A stretch of DNA of 11,884 nt from Pseudomonadota bacterium (GCA_027622495.1 JAQBYL010000087.1:1-11884), one strand, 5' to 3'; shown: positions 1 to 7,515, numbered from the stretch's first letter. Numbers and translations are program-made. Notes: generated from the sequence alone by a model not told the origin.

Positions 1-1448
1 CGGGCGTCGCCATACTTCTCGGCATCCGCAAGCAATTCGTTCTTAATGAGTGTTTTGAGACGCGCAGGGCTTGCGAGAATTTTTTCGATGTCGGTTTTTT
101 CACCGTTGAGTTCATCCTGCTCGCCAGTAAGCTTGATTTCTTCGAGCCTCGCCAACTGACGCAGACGGATGTCGAGGATGGCGTTTGCCTGAATGTCAGA
201 AAGATTGAATCTTTCCATCAATGCAACTCTCGGCCGATCCTCTTCGCGGATGATGCGGATCACTTCATCGATGTTGAGGTAAGCAACCAGCAGCCCTTCC
301 AGTATGTGCAGCCGCTCATTGATCTTCTCCAGGCGGAAGCTCAAACGTCGGGTGACCGTCTGCTTGCGGTAAGTCAGCCATTCCTTGAGAAGTTCGACCA
401 GACCCTTGACCTGCGGTCGCTGGTCGAGACCGATCATATTCAGGTTGACCCGAAAGCTCTTTTCCAGATCAGTGGTCGCAAACAGATGACTCATCAATCG
501 ATCGCCGTCCACCCGATTGGAACGCGGCACCAGCACCAGACGGGTCGGGTTCTCGTGATCCGACTCATCGCGCAGGTCAGCAAGCATAGGCAGTTTTTTA
601 GCATGCATCTGTTGCGCAATCTGCTCCAGCAACTTGGCGGGGGAAGCCTGATGGGGCAACGCCGTGACCACTATCTCGCTGCCTTCTTTGTGATACACCG
701 CGCGGGCGCGAATCATTCCGCGCCCGGTCTCATAGGTGCTCATGATTTCTGCTATCGGCGTAATGATCTGGGCGTCGGACGGAAAATCCGGCCCTTTGAT
801 GTGCATCATCACGTCATTCAGATCCGCCTTAGGCTGGTCTAACAAATGCACGCACGCACTGACAACTTCATTCAGGTTGTGCGGCGGAATGTCAGTCGCC
901 ATCCCGACCGCGATACCGGTGCCACCGTTCAAGAGCACGAACGGGACCCGTGCTGGTAGCAGTCTCGGCTCCTGCAGACTGCCGTCAAAGTTCGGCAGAA
1001 AATCCACGGTTCCCTGACGAACCTCTGACAAAAGCAGATCCGCATACCGGGAAAGTCGGGCTTCGGTGTAACGCATGGCTGCAAATGATTTCGGATCATC
1101 TGGAGCACCCCAGTTACCCTGGCCATCCACCAGTGGATAACGGAACGAGAATGGCTGCGCCATCAACACCATGGCTTCGTAACAGGCGCTGTCACCATGC
1201 GGATGGAACTTGCCGAGGACATCACCCACGGTACGCGCCGATTTAACAAACTTAGCCTGCGCATCGAGCCCCAGTTCGTTCATGGCGTAGATAATGCGTC
1301 GCTGCACCGGCTTCAGCCCATCCGCGATGTAAGGCAGCGCCCGGTCATTGATCACATACATGGAGTAGTCCAGGTACGCACGTTCGGTAAATACTCGGAG
1401 CGGCAGAGTTTCGATGTCGCCATCGGCGTTGGTATTTTCAGTGTCCAT
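1..1448 (-). CDS. parC: DNA topoisomerase IV subunit A (ParC), partial: C-terminus beyond left edge
   Basis: This is the DNA-cleaving subunit of topoisomerase IV, which pairs with ParE to decatenate daughter chromosomes. I translated it by hand from the ATG at 1448; 482 codons are visible of about 750 usual for the family. The N-terminal half follows E. coli ParC almost residue for residue. It has the QRR stretch near 49-51, HPHGDSACYEAM at 82-93, the catalytic tyrosine in AAMRYTE (Tyr127), TGIAVGMATDIPPHN, and DLRDESDHENPTRL further on. The quinolone-determining positions are the sensitive-type Ser87 and Glu91. The visible part ends in the coiled-coil/tower region, so the beta-pinwheel C-terminal domain is missing only because the window stops. 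It lies 77 bp downstream of parE on the same strand, so co-transcription is likely. The ribosome-binding site is weak. GyrA is excluded by the ParC-type N-terminus and by parE next door. Confidence 0.96.
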   Translation of the reverse strand, partial: MDTENTNADGDIETLPLRVFTERAYLDYSMYVINDRALPYIADGLKPVQRRIIYAMNELGLDAQAKFVKSARTVGDVLGKFHPHGDSACYEAMVLMAQPFSFRYPLVDGQGNWGAPDDPKSFAAMRYTEARLSRYADLLLSEVRQGTVDFLPNFDGSLQEPRLLPARVPFVLLNGGTGIAVGMATDIPPHNLNEVVSACVHLLDQPKADLNDVMMHIKGPDFPSDAQIITPIAEIMSTYETGRGMIRARAVYHKEGSEIVVTALPHQASPAKLLEQIAQQMHAKKLPMLADLRDESDHENPTRLVLVPRSNRVDGDRLMSHLFATTDLEKSFRVNLNMIGLDQRPQVKGLVELLKEWLTYRKQTVTRRLSFRLEKINERLHILEGLLVAYLNIDEVIRIIREEDRPRVALMERFNLSDIQANAILDIRLRQLARLEEIKLTGEQDELNGEKTDIEKILASPARLKTLIKNELLADAEKYGDA

Positions 1449-1492
1449 CAGTGTCTCGTGTGGAAAGCTCAGTCAGCATGGGGTTTGGTCAC

Positions 1493-1504
1493 AGATCGCG
1501 ATCT
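1493..1504. repeat. 12-bp perfect palindrome between parE and parC
   Basis: AGATCGCGATCT reads the same on both strands and lies in the 77-bp gap between the parE stop (1526) and the parC start (1448). It contains two GATC sites. There is no T-run after it, so it is not an obvious terminator; an operator or mRNA-processing hairpin is possible, as is chance. Confidence 0.35.
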
Positions 1505-1525
1505 CATGGCATCTCGCCAATCTCG

Positions 1526-3418
1526 CTAAACAAGTGCAGCTTCGTCGCCCTTCTTTTCTAACCAGTTGCGGCGATCGGGAGAGCGTTTTTTGGCCAGCAG
1601 CATGTCCATCACCTCGTGGGTGCTGGCTGCTGAATCGATCGTCAGGCGGACCAACCGGCGGGTGTCGGGGTTCATGGTGGTTTCGCGAAGCTGCATGGGG
1701 TTCATCTCACCAAGCCCCTTGAAACGTTGCACAACCACTTTGCCCTTTTTCTTTTCCGCTACGATGCGATCCAGCACGCCTTCTTTTTCAGCCTCGTCGA
1801 GGGCATAGAAAACTTCTTTACCCACATCAACGCGGTACAGCGGCGGCATCGCTACATGGATGTGGCCATTTCTGACCAGCGCTGGAAAGTGCTGCAGAAA
1901 CAGCGCACACAACAGCGTTGCGATGTGCAGGCCGTCGGAATCCGCATCGGCGAGAATGCATATTCGCGCATAACGAAGACCAGACAGATTTTCAGATCCG
2001 GGATCAACCCCGATCGCAACGGCAATGTCATGCACTTCCTGCGAGGCCAGCACCTGACCAACGTCAACTTCCCAGGTGTTGAGAATTTTACCTCGAAGCG
2101 GCATAACCGCTTGAAATTCGCGGTCACGGGCTTGTTTGGCAGATCCACCAGCACTGTCACCCTCGACCAGAAAAATCTCCGACCGGTCGGGATCAGAACC
2201 GGAACAGTCGGCAAGCTTGCCGGGCAGCGCGGGGCCGGAGGTGACTTTTTTGCGTGCTACTTTTCGAGCAGCCTGAACCCGGCGCTGTGCATTGTTGATG
2301 GCGACCTCGGCGATCCGTTCGCCGTCTTTTGAATGTTCGTTCAGCCACAGACTGAACGCGTCTTTTGCAACACCGCTGATAAATGCTGCCGAGTTACGCG
2401 ATGACAGTTTTTCTTTGGTCTGGCCGGCAAACTGCGGATCTGCAAGTTTGGCTGACAGCACATAACTCATCTGATCCCATACATCGTCGCCGGTCAGTTT
2501 GATACCGCGCGGTAACAGGTCGCGAAACTCACAGAATTCCTTGAGCGCTTCGGTAAGACCAGAGCGCAAACCATTCACATGCGTTCCACCCTGCGTGGTC
2601 GGGATCAGGTTGACATAACTTTCTGTGACCAGATCCCCTCCATCGGTGATCCACATAACAGCCCAGTCGACGGCCTCGGCGTTACCCGATGCGCTATGCA
2701 TGAAGGGCTCATTCGGCACTGTTTCGGCACCCGCAAGCGCCTGATCCAGATAACCCTTGAGCCCGTCTTCAAAGTGCCAGCTTTCCGCTTCGTCCTCTTT
2801 GCCTTCGATCTGCAGGCTGACCCGCAACCCCGCACAGAGCACGGCTTTCGCACGCAGCAGATGTTTGAGTCTTGAGACCGCGATGTTTGGTGAATCGAAA
2901 TAGCTGGCTTCCGGCAGAAACCTGACCCTGGTCCCGGTGTTGCGCTTGCCGACCGTGTCTACCAATTTAAGTTTGCCGCTCGGCTTGCCCTTTTTGTAAC
3001 CTTGCCGGTATACCTGACCATCGCGCTTGATTTCGACTTCAAGCCATTCCGACAAAGCGTTCACAACCGAAACACCGACACCGTGCAGACCGCCAGAAAA
3101 GCTATAGTTTTTGTTGTCGAATTTTGCACCGCTGTGCAGTTTTGTGAGGATGACTTCCACACCAGAGATATTGAACTCGGGGTGATTGTCTACTGGCATG
3201 CCGCGACCATCGTCGATGACCTCCACCGAACCATCTTTGTACAGGGTGACATCGATAACGTGTGCGTAACCGGCGAGCGCTTCATCGACGCTATTGTCCA
3301 CCACCTCCTGCACCAGGTGGTTGGGTCGGGTGGTGTCTGTGTACATACCAGGCCGGCGGCGCACCGGCTCAAGACCGGATAACACCTGCAACGATTCTGC
3401 AGAGTACTTTTCTGCCAT
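1526..3418 (-). CDS. parE: DNA topoisomerase IV subunit B (ParE)
   Basis: This is the ATPase subunit of topoisomerase IV, which drives strand passage with ParC. The protein is 630 residues, the same length as E. coli ParE, and aligns end to end. The GHKL ATPase domain shows EVVDNSVDEALAG with the Mg-binding Asn42, DDGRGMP (69-75) and the ATP-lid glycine loop SGGLHGVGVSVVNA (about 108-121). The transducer domain carries QTKEKLSSR near 333-341, which includes the lysine that contacts the gamma phosphate. The TOPRIM domain has VEGDSAGG (418-425, catalytic Glu420) and DADSDG (491-496), and QRFKGLGEMN follows at 564-573. The ATG at 3418 is preceded by an AGAGAAG-like ribosome-binding site. Only 26 bp separate it from cpdA upstream. 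The compact length without a GyrB-type insertion, and parC next door, exclude GyrB. Confidence 0.98.
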   Translation of the reverse strand: MAEKYSAESLQVLSGLEPVRRRPGMYTDTTRPNHLVQEVVDNSVDEALAGYAHVIDVTLYKDGSVEVIDDGRGMPVDNHPEFNISGVEVILTKLHSGAKFDNKNYSFSGGLHGVGVSVVNALSEWLEVEIKRDGQVYRQGYKKGKPSGKLKLVDTVGKRNTGTRVRFLPEASYFDSPNIAVSRLKHLLRAKAVLCAGLRVSLQIEGKEDEAESWHFEDGLKGYLDQALAGAETVPNEPFMHSASGNAEAVDWAVMWITDGGDLVTESYVNLIPTTQGGTHVNGLRSGLTEALKEFCEFRDLLPRGIKLTGDDVWDQMSYVLSAKLADPQFAGQTKEKLSSRNSAAFISGVAKDAFSLWLNEHSKDGERIAEVAINNAQRRVQAARKVARKKVTSGPALPGKLADCSGSDPDRSEIFLVEGDSAGGSAKQARDREFQAVMPLRGKILNTWEVDVGQVLASQEVHDIAVAIGVDPGSENLSGLRYARICILADADSDGLHIATLLCALFLQHFPALVRNGHIHVAMPPLYRVDVGKEVFYALDEAEKEGVLDRIVAEKKKGKVVVQRFKGLGEMNPMQLRETTMNPDTRRLVRLTIDSAASTHEVMDMLLAKKRSPDRRNWLEKKGDEAALV

Positions 3419-3444
3419 GACTTGAACTTCTCTTTGTTTGCTTA

Positions 3445-4284
3445 CTAGTCGCGTTGGGTCAGATCAATCTCGAAGGAACAGGCCACCCGCTCTACGGCTG
3501 AATCGATGCGACCATCGTCATACAGGTGCAGCCAACGGTAGCCAGGCTGCTCGTCACCGATGGCAAATCGTTCGCTTTCTGGCTCGAACTGAAAGCAGGT
3601 AGAAGGGGTTCCAAAGAGGCCAATACCGTTGCTCTGACCTTCAACCGCCTGATGCGCGTGACCGAAAACCAGGCCTTTGACCGTGGTCTGCCTGGCCAGC
3701 GATTCTAGCAGGTCTGATGCATTTTGAATTCGATCTTTATCGAGCCACGGACAATTCACCTCCAACGGTGGATGATGCGTGGCGACAAGCGTATGTCTTT
3801 TCTCACCGATCGGCGGGCAGGCGGCAACCAGCTCGGCAATATCACGATCACTCACCTGCGAACCGACTTCGTCATCAACGTGGCTATCCAGACCCACGAA
3901 CACCCAGTTGCCAACCCTGAGCGGATCAATCGGCAGGCGGGCAGCAATCATTGGTCCAATCAGATCATGATTGCCAGGCACACAGAGCTTGGGGCCGTGA
4001 TGATACTGCTCGATGATCTGAAGGAAGCGCAGATAGGTTGGCAGGGTTGCATCGTGAGCAATGTCGCCGGTGGCGAGCACCACATCGGGTGTGAACGATG
4101 CGAATGCCTGGTCAAGCACCTCGATGAGGGTTGCTTCGGTATTCACTCCAATTAATGGCCGGGCATCGTCACGAAGATGCAGATCGGTAATCTGCAGAAC
4201 CTTAAGCGCCGCACCTGCGCGGTCGCCGCTCAGCTTTCGGTCACCACGGCGGGGACGTCCACTGCTACCCCGCGCATCAGGCAC
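3445..4284 (-). CDS. cpdA: 3',5'-cyclic-AMP phosphodiesterase (CpdA), calcineurin-like metallophosphoesterase
   Basis: This cytoplasmic enzyme is predicted to hydrolyse cAMP to AMP and so damp CRP-type signalling. All class III phosphodiesterase metal motifs are present: ITDLH (32-36), GD (73-74), GNHD (104-107), THHPP (169-173) and GHAHQ (208-212). It also has the CpdA-like GTPSTCFQF stretch near 225-233. It has 279 residues against 275 in E. coli CpdA, and the gene order yqiB-cpdA-parE matches E. coli. The start is uncertain. The only conventional in-frame start is the GTG at 4284, which overlaps yqiB by about 55-bp and adds an Arg/Gly-rich leader of about 26 residues before the first beta strand. 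A CTG at 4233 overlaps the yqiB stop (CTGA) and has a GGTGA seven bases upstream; it would shorten the protein to 262 residues. Substrate specificity is inferred from synteny and similarity. Confidence 0.9.
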   Translation of the reverse strand: MPDARGSSGRPRRGDRKLSGDRAGAALKVLQITDLHLRDDARPLIGVNTEATLIEVLDQAFASFTPDVVLATGDIAHDATLPTYLRFLQIIEQYHHGPKLCVPGNHDLIGPMIAARLPIDPLRVGNWVFVGLDSHVDDEVGSQVSDRDIAELVAACPPIGEKRHTLVATHHPPLEVNCPWLDKDRIQNASDLLESLARQTTVKGLVFGHAHQAVEGQSNGIGLFGTPSTCFQFEPESERFAIGDEQPGYRWLHLYDDGRIDSAVERVACSFEIDLTQRD

Positions 4285-4703
4285 AGGCTCAAAAACTCAC
4301 CGAGAAAACGATTCACCTGTGCTTTTTCATCACGCTGATGCATTTTGTCATTGGGATATTCGTACACTGCGCGAAAGTGCCGTGCGCGTTGATACTCCAC
4401 CACCTCGGCACTGCGTGCGTCATGGTAGATCCTGATCGTCATCGAAGGATTGGTCTTCCACGATGATTCCGGTAGCTGCACCAGTTTGATCAGTGTCGTA
4501 TAGGGACCGCGTTCGAGAACCTTGATGCGTACTTCCAGATGCGGTTGATTGTCTGAGCGGGCCACACCAAACACACAATCATCCTGATCCTTGAGCGCAG
4601 GGAACAGTTTCATCACGCGCAGGTAGTTGGCATCACACTCAGCCATGTGCGCAGGCAAATTGATGTTGTAGCGTTTTTGGCTCACTGGTTTCCACGACCT
4701 CAT
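4230..4703 (-). CDS. yqiB: DUF1249 family protein (YqiB-like)
   Basis: This is a small cytoplasmic protein of unknown biochemical role, homologous to E. coli YqiB (140 residues). Counted from the ATG at 4703 it has 157 residues. Family-typical stretches are a KRY near the N-terminus, YTTL near 68-71, PSMTIRIYHDARSAEV (86-101) and YPNDKMHQRDEKAQVNRFL (116-134), followed by a CL..G ending. No signal peptide or membrane segment is visible. The E. coli protein begins directly at the KRY, so the ATG at 4703 is preferred; a GTG at 4727 would add eight residues and cannot be ruled out. It is the first gene of the minus-strand operon and overlaps the start of cpdA. Its linkage to cpdA and parE is conserved, but the sequence does not show why. 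No function should be assumed. Confidence 0.88.
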   Translation of the reverse strand: MRSWKPVSQKRYNINLPAHMAECDANYLRVMKLFPALKDQDDCVFGVARSDNQPHLEVRIKVLERGPYTTLIKLVQLPESSWKTNPSMTIRIYHDARSAEVVEYQRARHFRAVYEYPNDKMHQRDEKAQVNRFLGEFLSLCLMRGVAVDVPAVVTES

Positions 4704-4727
4704 CTCGAGGATCAATATACCGGGCAC

Positions 4728-4842
4728 AGATCACACCGTCACGGCTTAGGTCTCACAAAGCAAGAACCAATTATCATGTAATCACGACTTTCGCAAAGTA
4801 GCTCTGCTAAACTTCGGGCTTTCTTGTAGGTCAATTAAAGTC
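4728..4842. promoter_or_regulatory. Divergent control region between yqiB operon and tolC
   Basis: This is the only AT-richer gap of any size in the window, and both flanking transcription units start here. For the minus strand, TTGCGA (4796-4791) and GATAAT (4775-4770), 15 bp apart, make a plausible sigma-70 promoter for yqiB-cpdA-parE-parC. For the plus strand, TGC-TAAACT (4805-4813) resembles an extended -10 with no good -35, which would start tolC mRNA near 4820. A perfect 10-bp inverted repeat overlies both (separate entry). The promoter assignments are pattern matches by eye; only the existence of divergent starts is firm. Confidence 0.45.
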
Positions 4843-4846
4843 GTGA
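4782..4846. repeat. Perfect 10-bp inverted repeat, right arm covering the tolC start codon
   Basis: TCACGACTTT at 4782-4791 and its exact reverse complement AAAGTCGTGA at 4837-4846 are separated by 45 bases. The right arm contains the bases just before the tolC GTG (4843-4845) and the start codon itself. The left arm lies between the proposed -35 and -10 of the minus-strand promoter. Between the arms, TAGC-TCT-GCTA (4799-4809) can form a second small hairpin. The repeat could be a pair of operator half-sites about 55 bp apart, or an RNA stem hiding the tolC start if transcription begins upstream of 4782. Confidence 0.6.
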
Positions 4847-6270
4847 AAATATCAAACGTATGGATTCGCTTGACGTTTCTGACAAGCGTACTGGTCGGAT
4901 CTGTGGGAGGCGCAAACGCTGCCGACCTGCAGGACGTATACAATTCCGCAATGAAGAACGATGTGATTCTGGGCGCTGCGGCAGCGGGCCTCGAAGCCAG
5001 ACGAGAGGCAATACCGCAAGCCCGTTCAGCATTGCTGCCCAATCTGGGCGCAGGGGCTTCAAGCTCCCGGATCAGCCGCAGTTTTCCGGTTGGGATCGTC
5101 GATACCGATCCAGGAAGCCCGACCTTCGGCCAGGAGTTCGGGGTACCCGATCAGGAATTCAACGACCACGGGTGGCAGGCGCGCCTGTCGCAGCCGTTGC
5201 TGGATTTCGAGAGTTTTTACAACTGGCGCAGTGCCAAATTCGTCGTCGAGGCTGCGGAAGCCGACTTTCTTGCAACCGAACAGGCGGTAATCGTTCGAGT
5301 CGCTCAGGCCTATCTGAATGTTCTGCGGGCACAAGCGTTGCTCGAAGCAAGCGTTGCCCAGGAAGCCGCCGTCCAACGGCAGCTGGAACAGGTTCAACAG
5401 CGTTTTGACGTCGGCCTGGTCGCGATCACGGATGTGCTGGAAGCTCAGGCCGCCTACGATGGAGCGGTGGTGACCCGCGTTCAGGCATACGGCGATCACG
5501 ACATCTTTTTTGAAACCCTGATCACCCTCACAGGCGAAGCCTACGCCGAGATTGACGGTCTGTCCGAGACGCTGCCGATCGTGAATCCCGAACCGGCCAA
5601 CGAAGAAGACTGGGTCAACACGGCGTTGACAACTAACCTGGGTATCAAGGCGGTGACCGCCCAACTCGAATCAAGCACCCGAAACTTAAGGGCGCGACGA
5701 TCAGGTCACCTGCCAACCATTGATGCAACGGTTAACCACAGCCACTTTGTTACCGGCGGATCAGCGTTCCTCGGCGGCAAGACCGATCAAACCTCCTACG
5801 GTGTGTCGATCAATCTGCCCATCTACCAGGGCGGTTTTACTCACTCACGATCGAAAGAGGCGAGCGCGATCGTCGATCAGTCCAAGCAACTGCTTGAAGA
5901 TCAGATTCGCACAGTCCGGCGCGACACGCGCAACCTGTTCCGTTCGGTTGCCACCGACGTGGTCAGAGTCGGTGCCCGACGAAAAGCCATCACCTCAACC
6001 GAATCAGCCCTTGAAGCGACCGAGACGGGTTATGAAGTGGGTACACGGAACATCGTTGACGTTCTGCGTGCACAGCAGACGTTGTATTCCTCGCAGTTCG
6101 ACTATGCAGATTCGAGATACAACTATGTGATTGATCTGCTGGCCCTCAAGCAGGCGGTTGGCACCCTGGACCCGGAAGATCTGGCGGAACTCAACAACTT
6201 CACCGATCCCACCATCCCGGTTGTACGGCAGGCATCACTGCTCAGTCGTTCGGGTAATCCAGGCAACTAA
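4843..6270 (+). CDS. tolC: TolC-type outer membrane efflux channel
   Basis: This is a trimeric outer-membrane channel-tunnel that serves tripartite drug pumps and type I secretion. The 475-residue precursor has a clear Sec signal peptide: Lys2 and Arg9, a hydrophobic core to about 22, and probable cleavage after Ala26 in ANA-AD. The mature protein holds the two tandem OEP repeats expected of TolC (about 30-230 and 255-440). Landmarks shared with E. coli TolC are RFDVGLVAITDV (187-198), SGHLPTIDA, LPIYQGG (325-331) and VGTRNIVDVL (399-408). The tail after TLDPEDLAELN is shorter than in E. coli. At the periplasmic constriction Asp406 is kept, but the second E. coli aspartate position is Arg409. 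The GTG start is chosen because it alone gives the whole signal peptide; ribosome-binding sequence is poor (AGG 12 bases away). It overlaps waaA at its 3' end by 36 bp. Confidence 0.95.
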   Translation: MKISNVWIRLTFLTSVLVGSVGGANAADLQDVYNSAMKNDVILGAAAAGLEARREAIPQARSALLPNLGAGASSSRISRSFPVGIVDTDPGSPTFGQEFGVPDQEFNDHGWQARLSQPLLDFESFYNWRSAKFVVEAAEADFLATEQAVIVRVAQAYLNVLRAQALLEASVAQEAAVQRQLEQVQQRFDVGLVAITDVLEAQAAYDGAVVTRVQAYGDHDIFFETLITLTGEAYAEIDGLSETLPIVNPEPANEEDWVNTALTTNLGIKAVTAQLESSTRNLRARRSGHLPTIDATVNHSHFVTGGSAFLGGKTDQTSYGVSINLPIYQGGFTHSRSKEASAIVDQSKQLLEDQIRTVRRDTRNLFRSVATDVVRVGARRKAITSTESALEATETGYEVGTRNIVDVLRAQQTLYSSQFDYADSRYNYVIDLLALKQAVGTLDPEDLAELNNFTDPTIPVVRQASLLSRSGNPGN

Positions 6271-7515
6271 CAAGTCGCGAACACGAAGTAAAGCGCCGCG
6301 GTTCTGGTTGACCACAGCCAGCGCGGCCTGCGCTTTTTTACGACGGACGGATTCGTTGCCGAACAGGTTCACGAGTTCGTCGGCAAGTTCAGGCGCACCT
6401 GAGACGCGGCGCAGGCAATCTGCCTGTTCAAACGCATTGACTACTTCTTCGAAGTTAAACACCTGCGGCCCCATGATCATGGGTTGACCGCAGATTGCGG
6501 CTTCGATCGGATTGTGGCCACCCACATCATTGAAGCTGCCTGCCAGAAAGGCAACATCACTCAGGCCGTACAGATAAACAAGCTGCCCCATGGTGTCGCC
6601 AACAATAACGTCCACCGGTTTTGTTGCGCCATCACTCTGACGCGCAAACGACAGCCCACTGCGCTGCACAAGCGAACACACCGCATCACATCGCACCGGG
6701 TGGCGGGGGACCAGAATCAAACACGCATCTGGATATTTCTGCTGCACAATCAAATGCGCCTGAATCATCAGTTCGTCTTCGCCCGGGTGCGTACTGCCGG
6801 CAATCCAGACCCGGCGACCGGCCAGGGACCAGGCCTGCTTTAAAGCTTCCCGTCGGGCGTCGAAGTCGGTCGGGTGGGAAATATCAAATTTGACGCTGCC
6901 TGATGCTTGCGTGGTCTGTGGATCGGCACCGATGGCAACAAAGCGGCGGACGTGATCAGGAAACTGGCAGGCAATGGCAGAAAGGCGCTTCAGCATCGGC
7001 TGCGTCAAACCGGATATCCGCTGGTAACCTTTTGCCGATCTGGCCGAAAGACGCGCATTAACCAACAGCACGGGGATTCCCCGGCGACTCGCTTCCGCAA
7101 TCAGGTTAGGCCACAACTCCGTTTCCATGAGGATAAGCAGACGCGGTTGCACGCTTTCATAGAACCGCCTGACAGCCGGCAGAAAGTCATAGGGGGCATA
7201 GCAGTGATCCACTTTGCCTGCCAGTCGGGTAAGGACCTGCTGTGAACCGGTGGGGGTCATGGTGGTCACCAGGAACGGCGCCCGAGAGCCGAACTCTTCC
7301 ACCAGGCTCTCAATCAAGGGGGCTGCAGCGATGGTTTCACCCGCAGACACCGTGTGAAACCAGATCGGGCGTGGACGGATCGATTGCGCCACGTGGCCAA
7401 AGCGTTCTTCGAGGCGTTCCGAGTATCCCGGTTCACGCCGTGCGCGCCACTTGAGCCGCAGCCACACAAGCGGAAAAAACCCGAACAGAAGAACCTGATA
7501 TGCGACCTGCCACAT
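6235..7515 (-). CDS. waaA: 3-deoxy-D-manno-octulosonic acid (Kdo) transferase
   Basis: This inner-membrane-anchored glycosyltransferase (GT30) adds Kdo from CMP-Kdo to lipid IVA, the first step of LPS core assembly. From the ATG at 7515 it has 426 residues (E. coli 425). It shows an N-terminal membrane anchor (about 3-20), then HTVSAGET containing the catalytic glutamate (Glu60). TTMTPTGS, METELWPN, NARLSARSAKGY, GSVKFDI, ILVPRHP, VGDTMGQL and GGHNPIEAA follow in family order. A longer frame begins at a TTG at 7590, but its extra 25 residues are not hydrophobic and would sit before the anchor, so I reject it. No good ribosome-binding site precedes the ATG. The gene converges on tolC and its last 36 bp overlap the tolC end. 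Whether it adds one, two or more Kdo residues cannot be read from sequence. Confidence 0.95.
   Translation of the reverse strand: MWQVAYQVLLFGFFPLVWLRLKWRARREPGYSERLEERFGHVAQSIRPRPIWFHTVSAGETIAAAPLIESLVEEFGSRAPFLVTTMTPTGSQQVLTRLAGKVDHCYAPYDFLPAVRRFYESVQPRLLILMETELWPNLIAEASRRGIPVLLVNARLSARSAKGYQRISGLTQPMLKRLSAIACQFPDHVRRFVAIGADPQTTQASGSVKFDISHPTDFDARREALKQAWSLAGRRVWIAGSTHPGEDELMIQAHLIVQQKYPDACLILVPRHPVRCDAVCSLVQRSGLSFARQSDGATKPVDVIVGDTMGQLVYLYGLSDVAFLAGSFNDVGGHNPIEAAICGQPMIMGPQVFNFEEVVNAFEQADCLRRVSGAPELADELVNLFGNESVRRKKAQAALAVVNQNRGALLRVRDLLVAWITRTTEQ
6290..6339 (+). terminator. Likely rho-independent terminator of tolC, inside waaA coding sequence
   Basis: It starts 20 bases after the tolC stop. 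The left arm is AAAGC-GCCGCG (6290-6300) and the right arm is CGCGGC (6322-6327) plus GCTTT (6332-6336), with a four-base bulge between them. An inner CTGG/CCAG pairing (6304-6307 with 6318-6321) extends the stem. It ends in six consecutive T (6334-6339) on the plus strand. The element lies wholly within the 3' part of waaA, which is read on the opposite strand. Folding was done by eye, without an energy calculation. Confidence 0.6.

Noticed and set aside
306..842. 178-codon open frame on the plus strand
   Set aside because: It lies antisense within parC, whose protein matches its family throughout; the plus-strand product is not recognisable.
1727..2332. 201-codon open frame on the plus strand
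   Set aside because: Antisense shadow of parE, which is full length and conserved here.
5059..5664. 201-codon open frame on the minus strand
   Set aside because: Antisense to tolC, which has clear family motifs over the same stretch; no start context or known domain.
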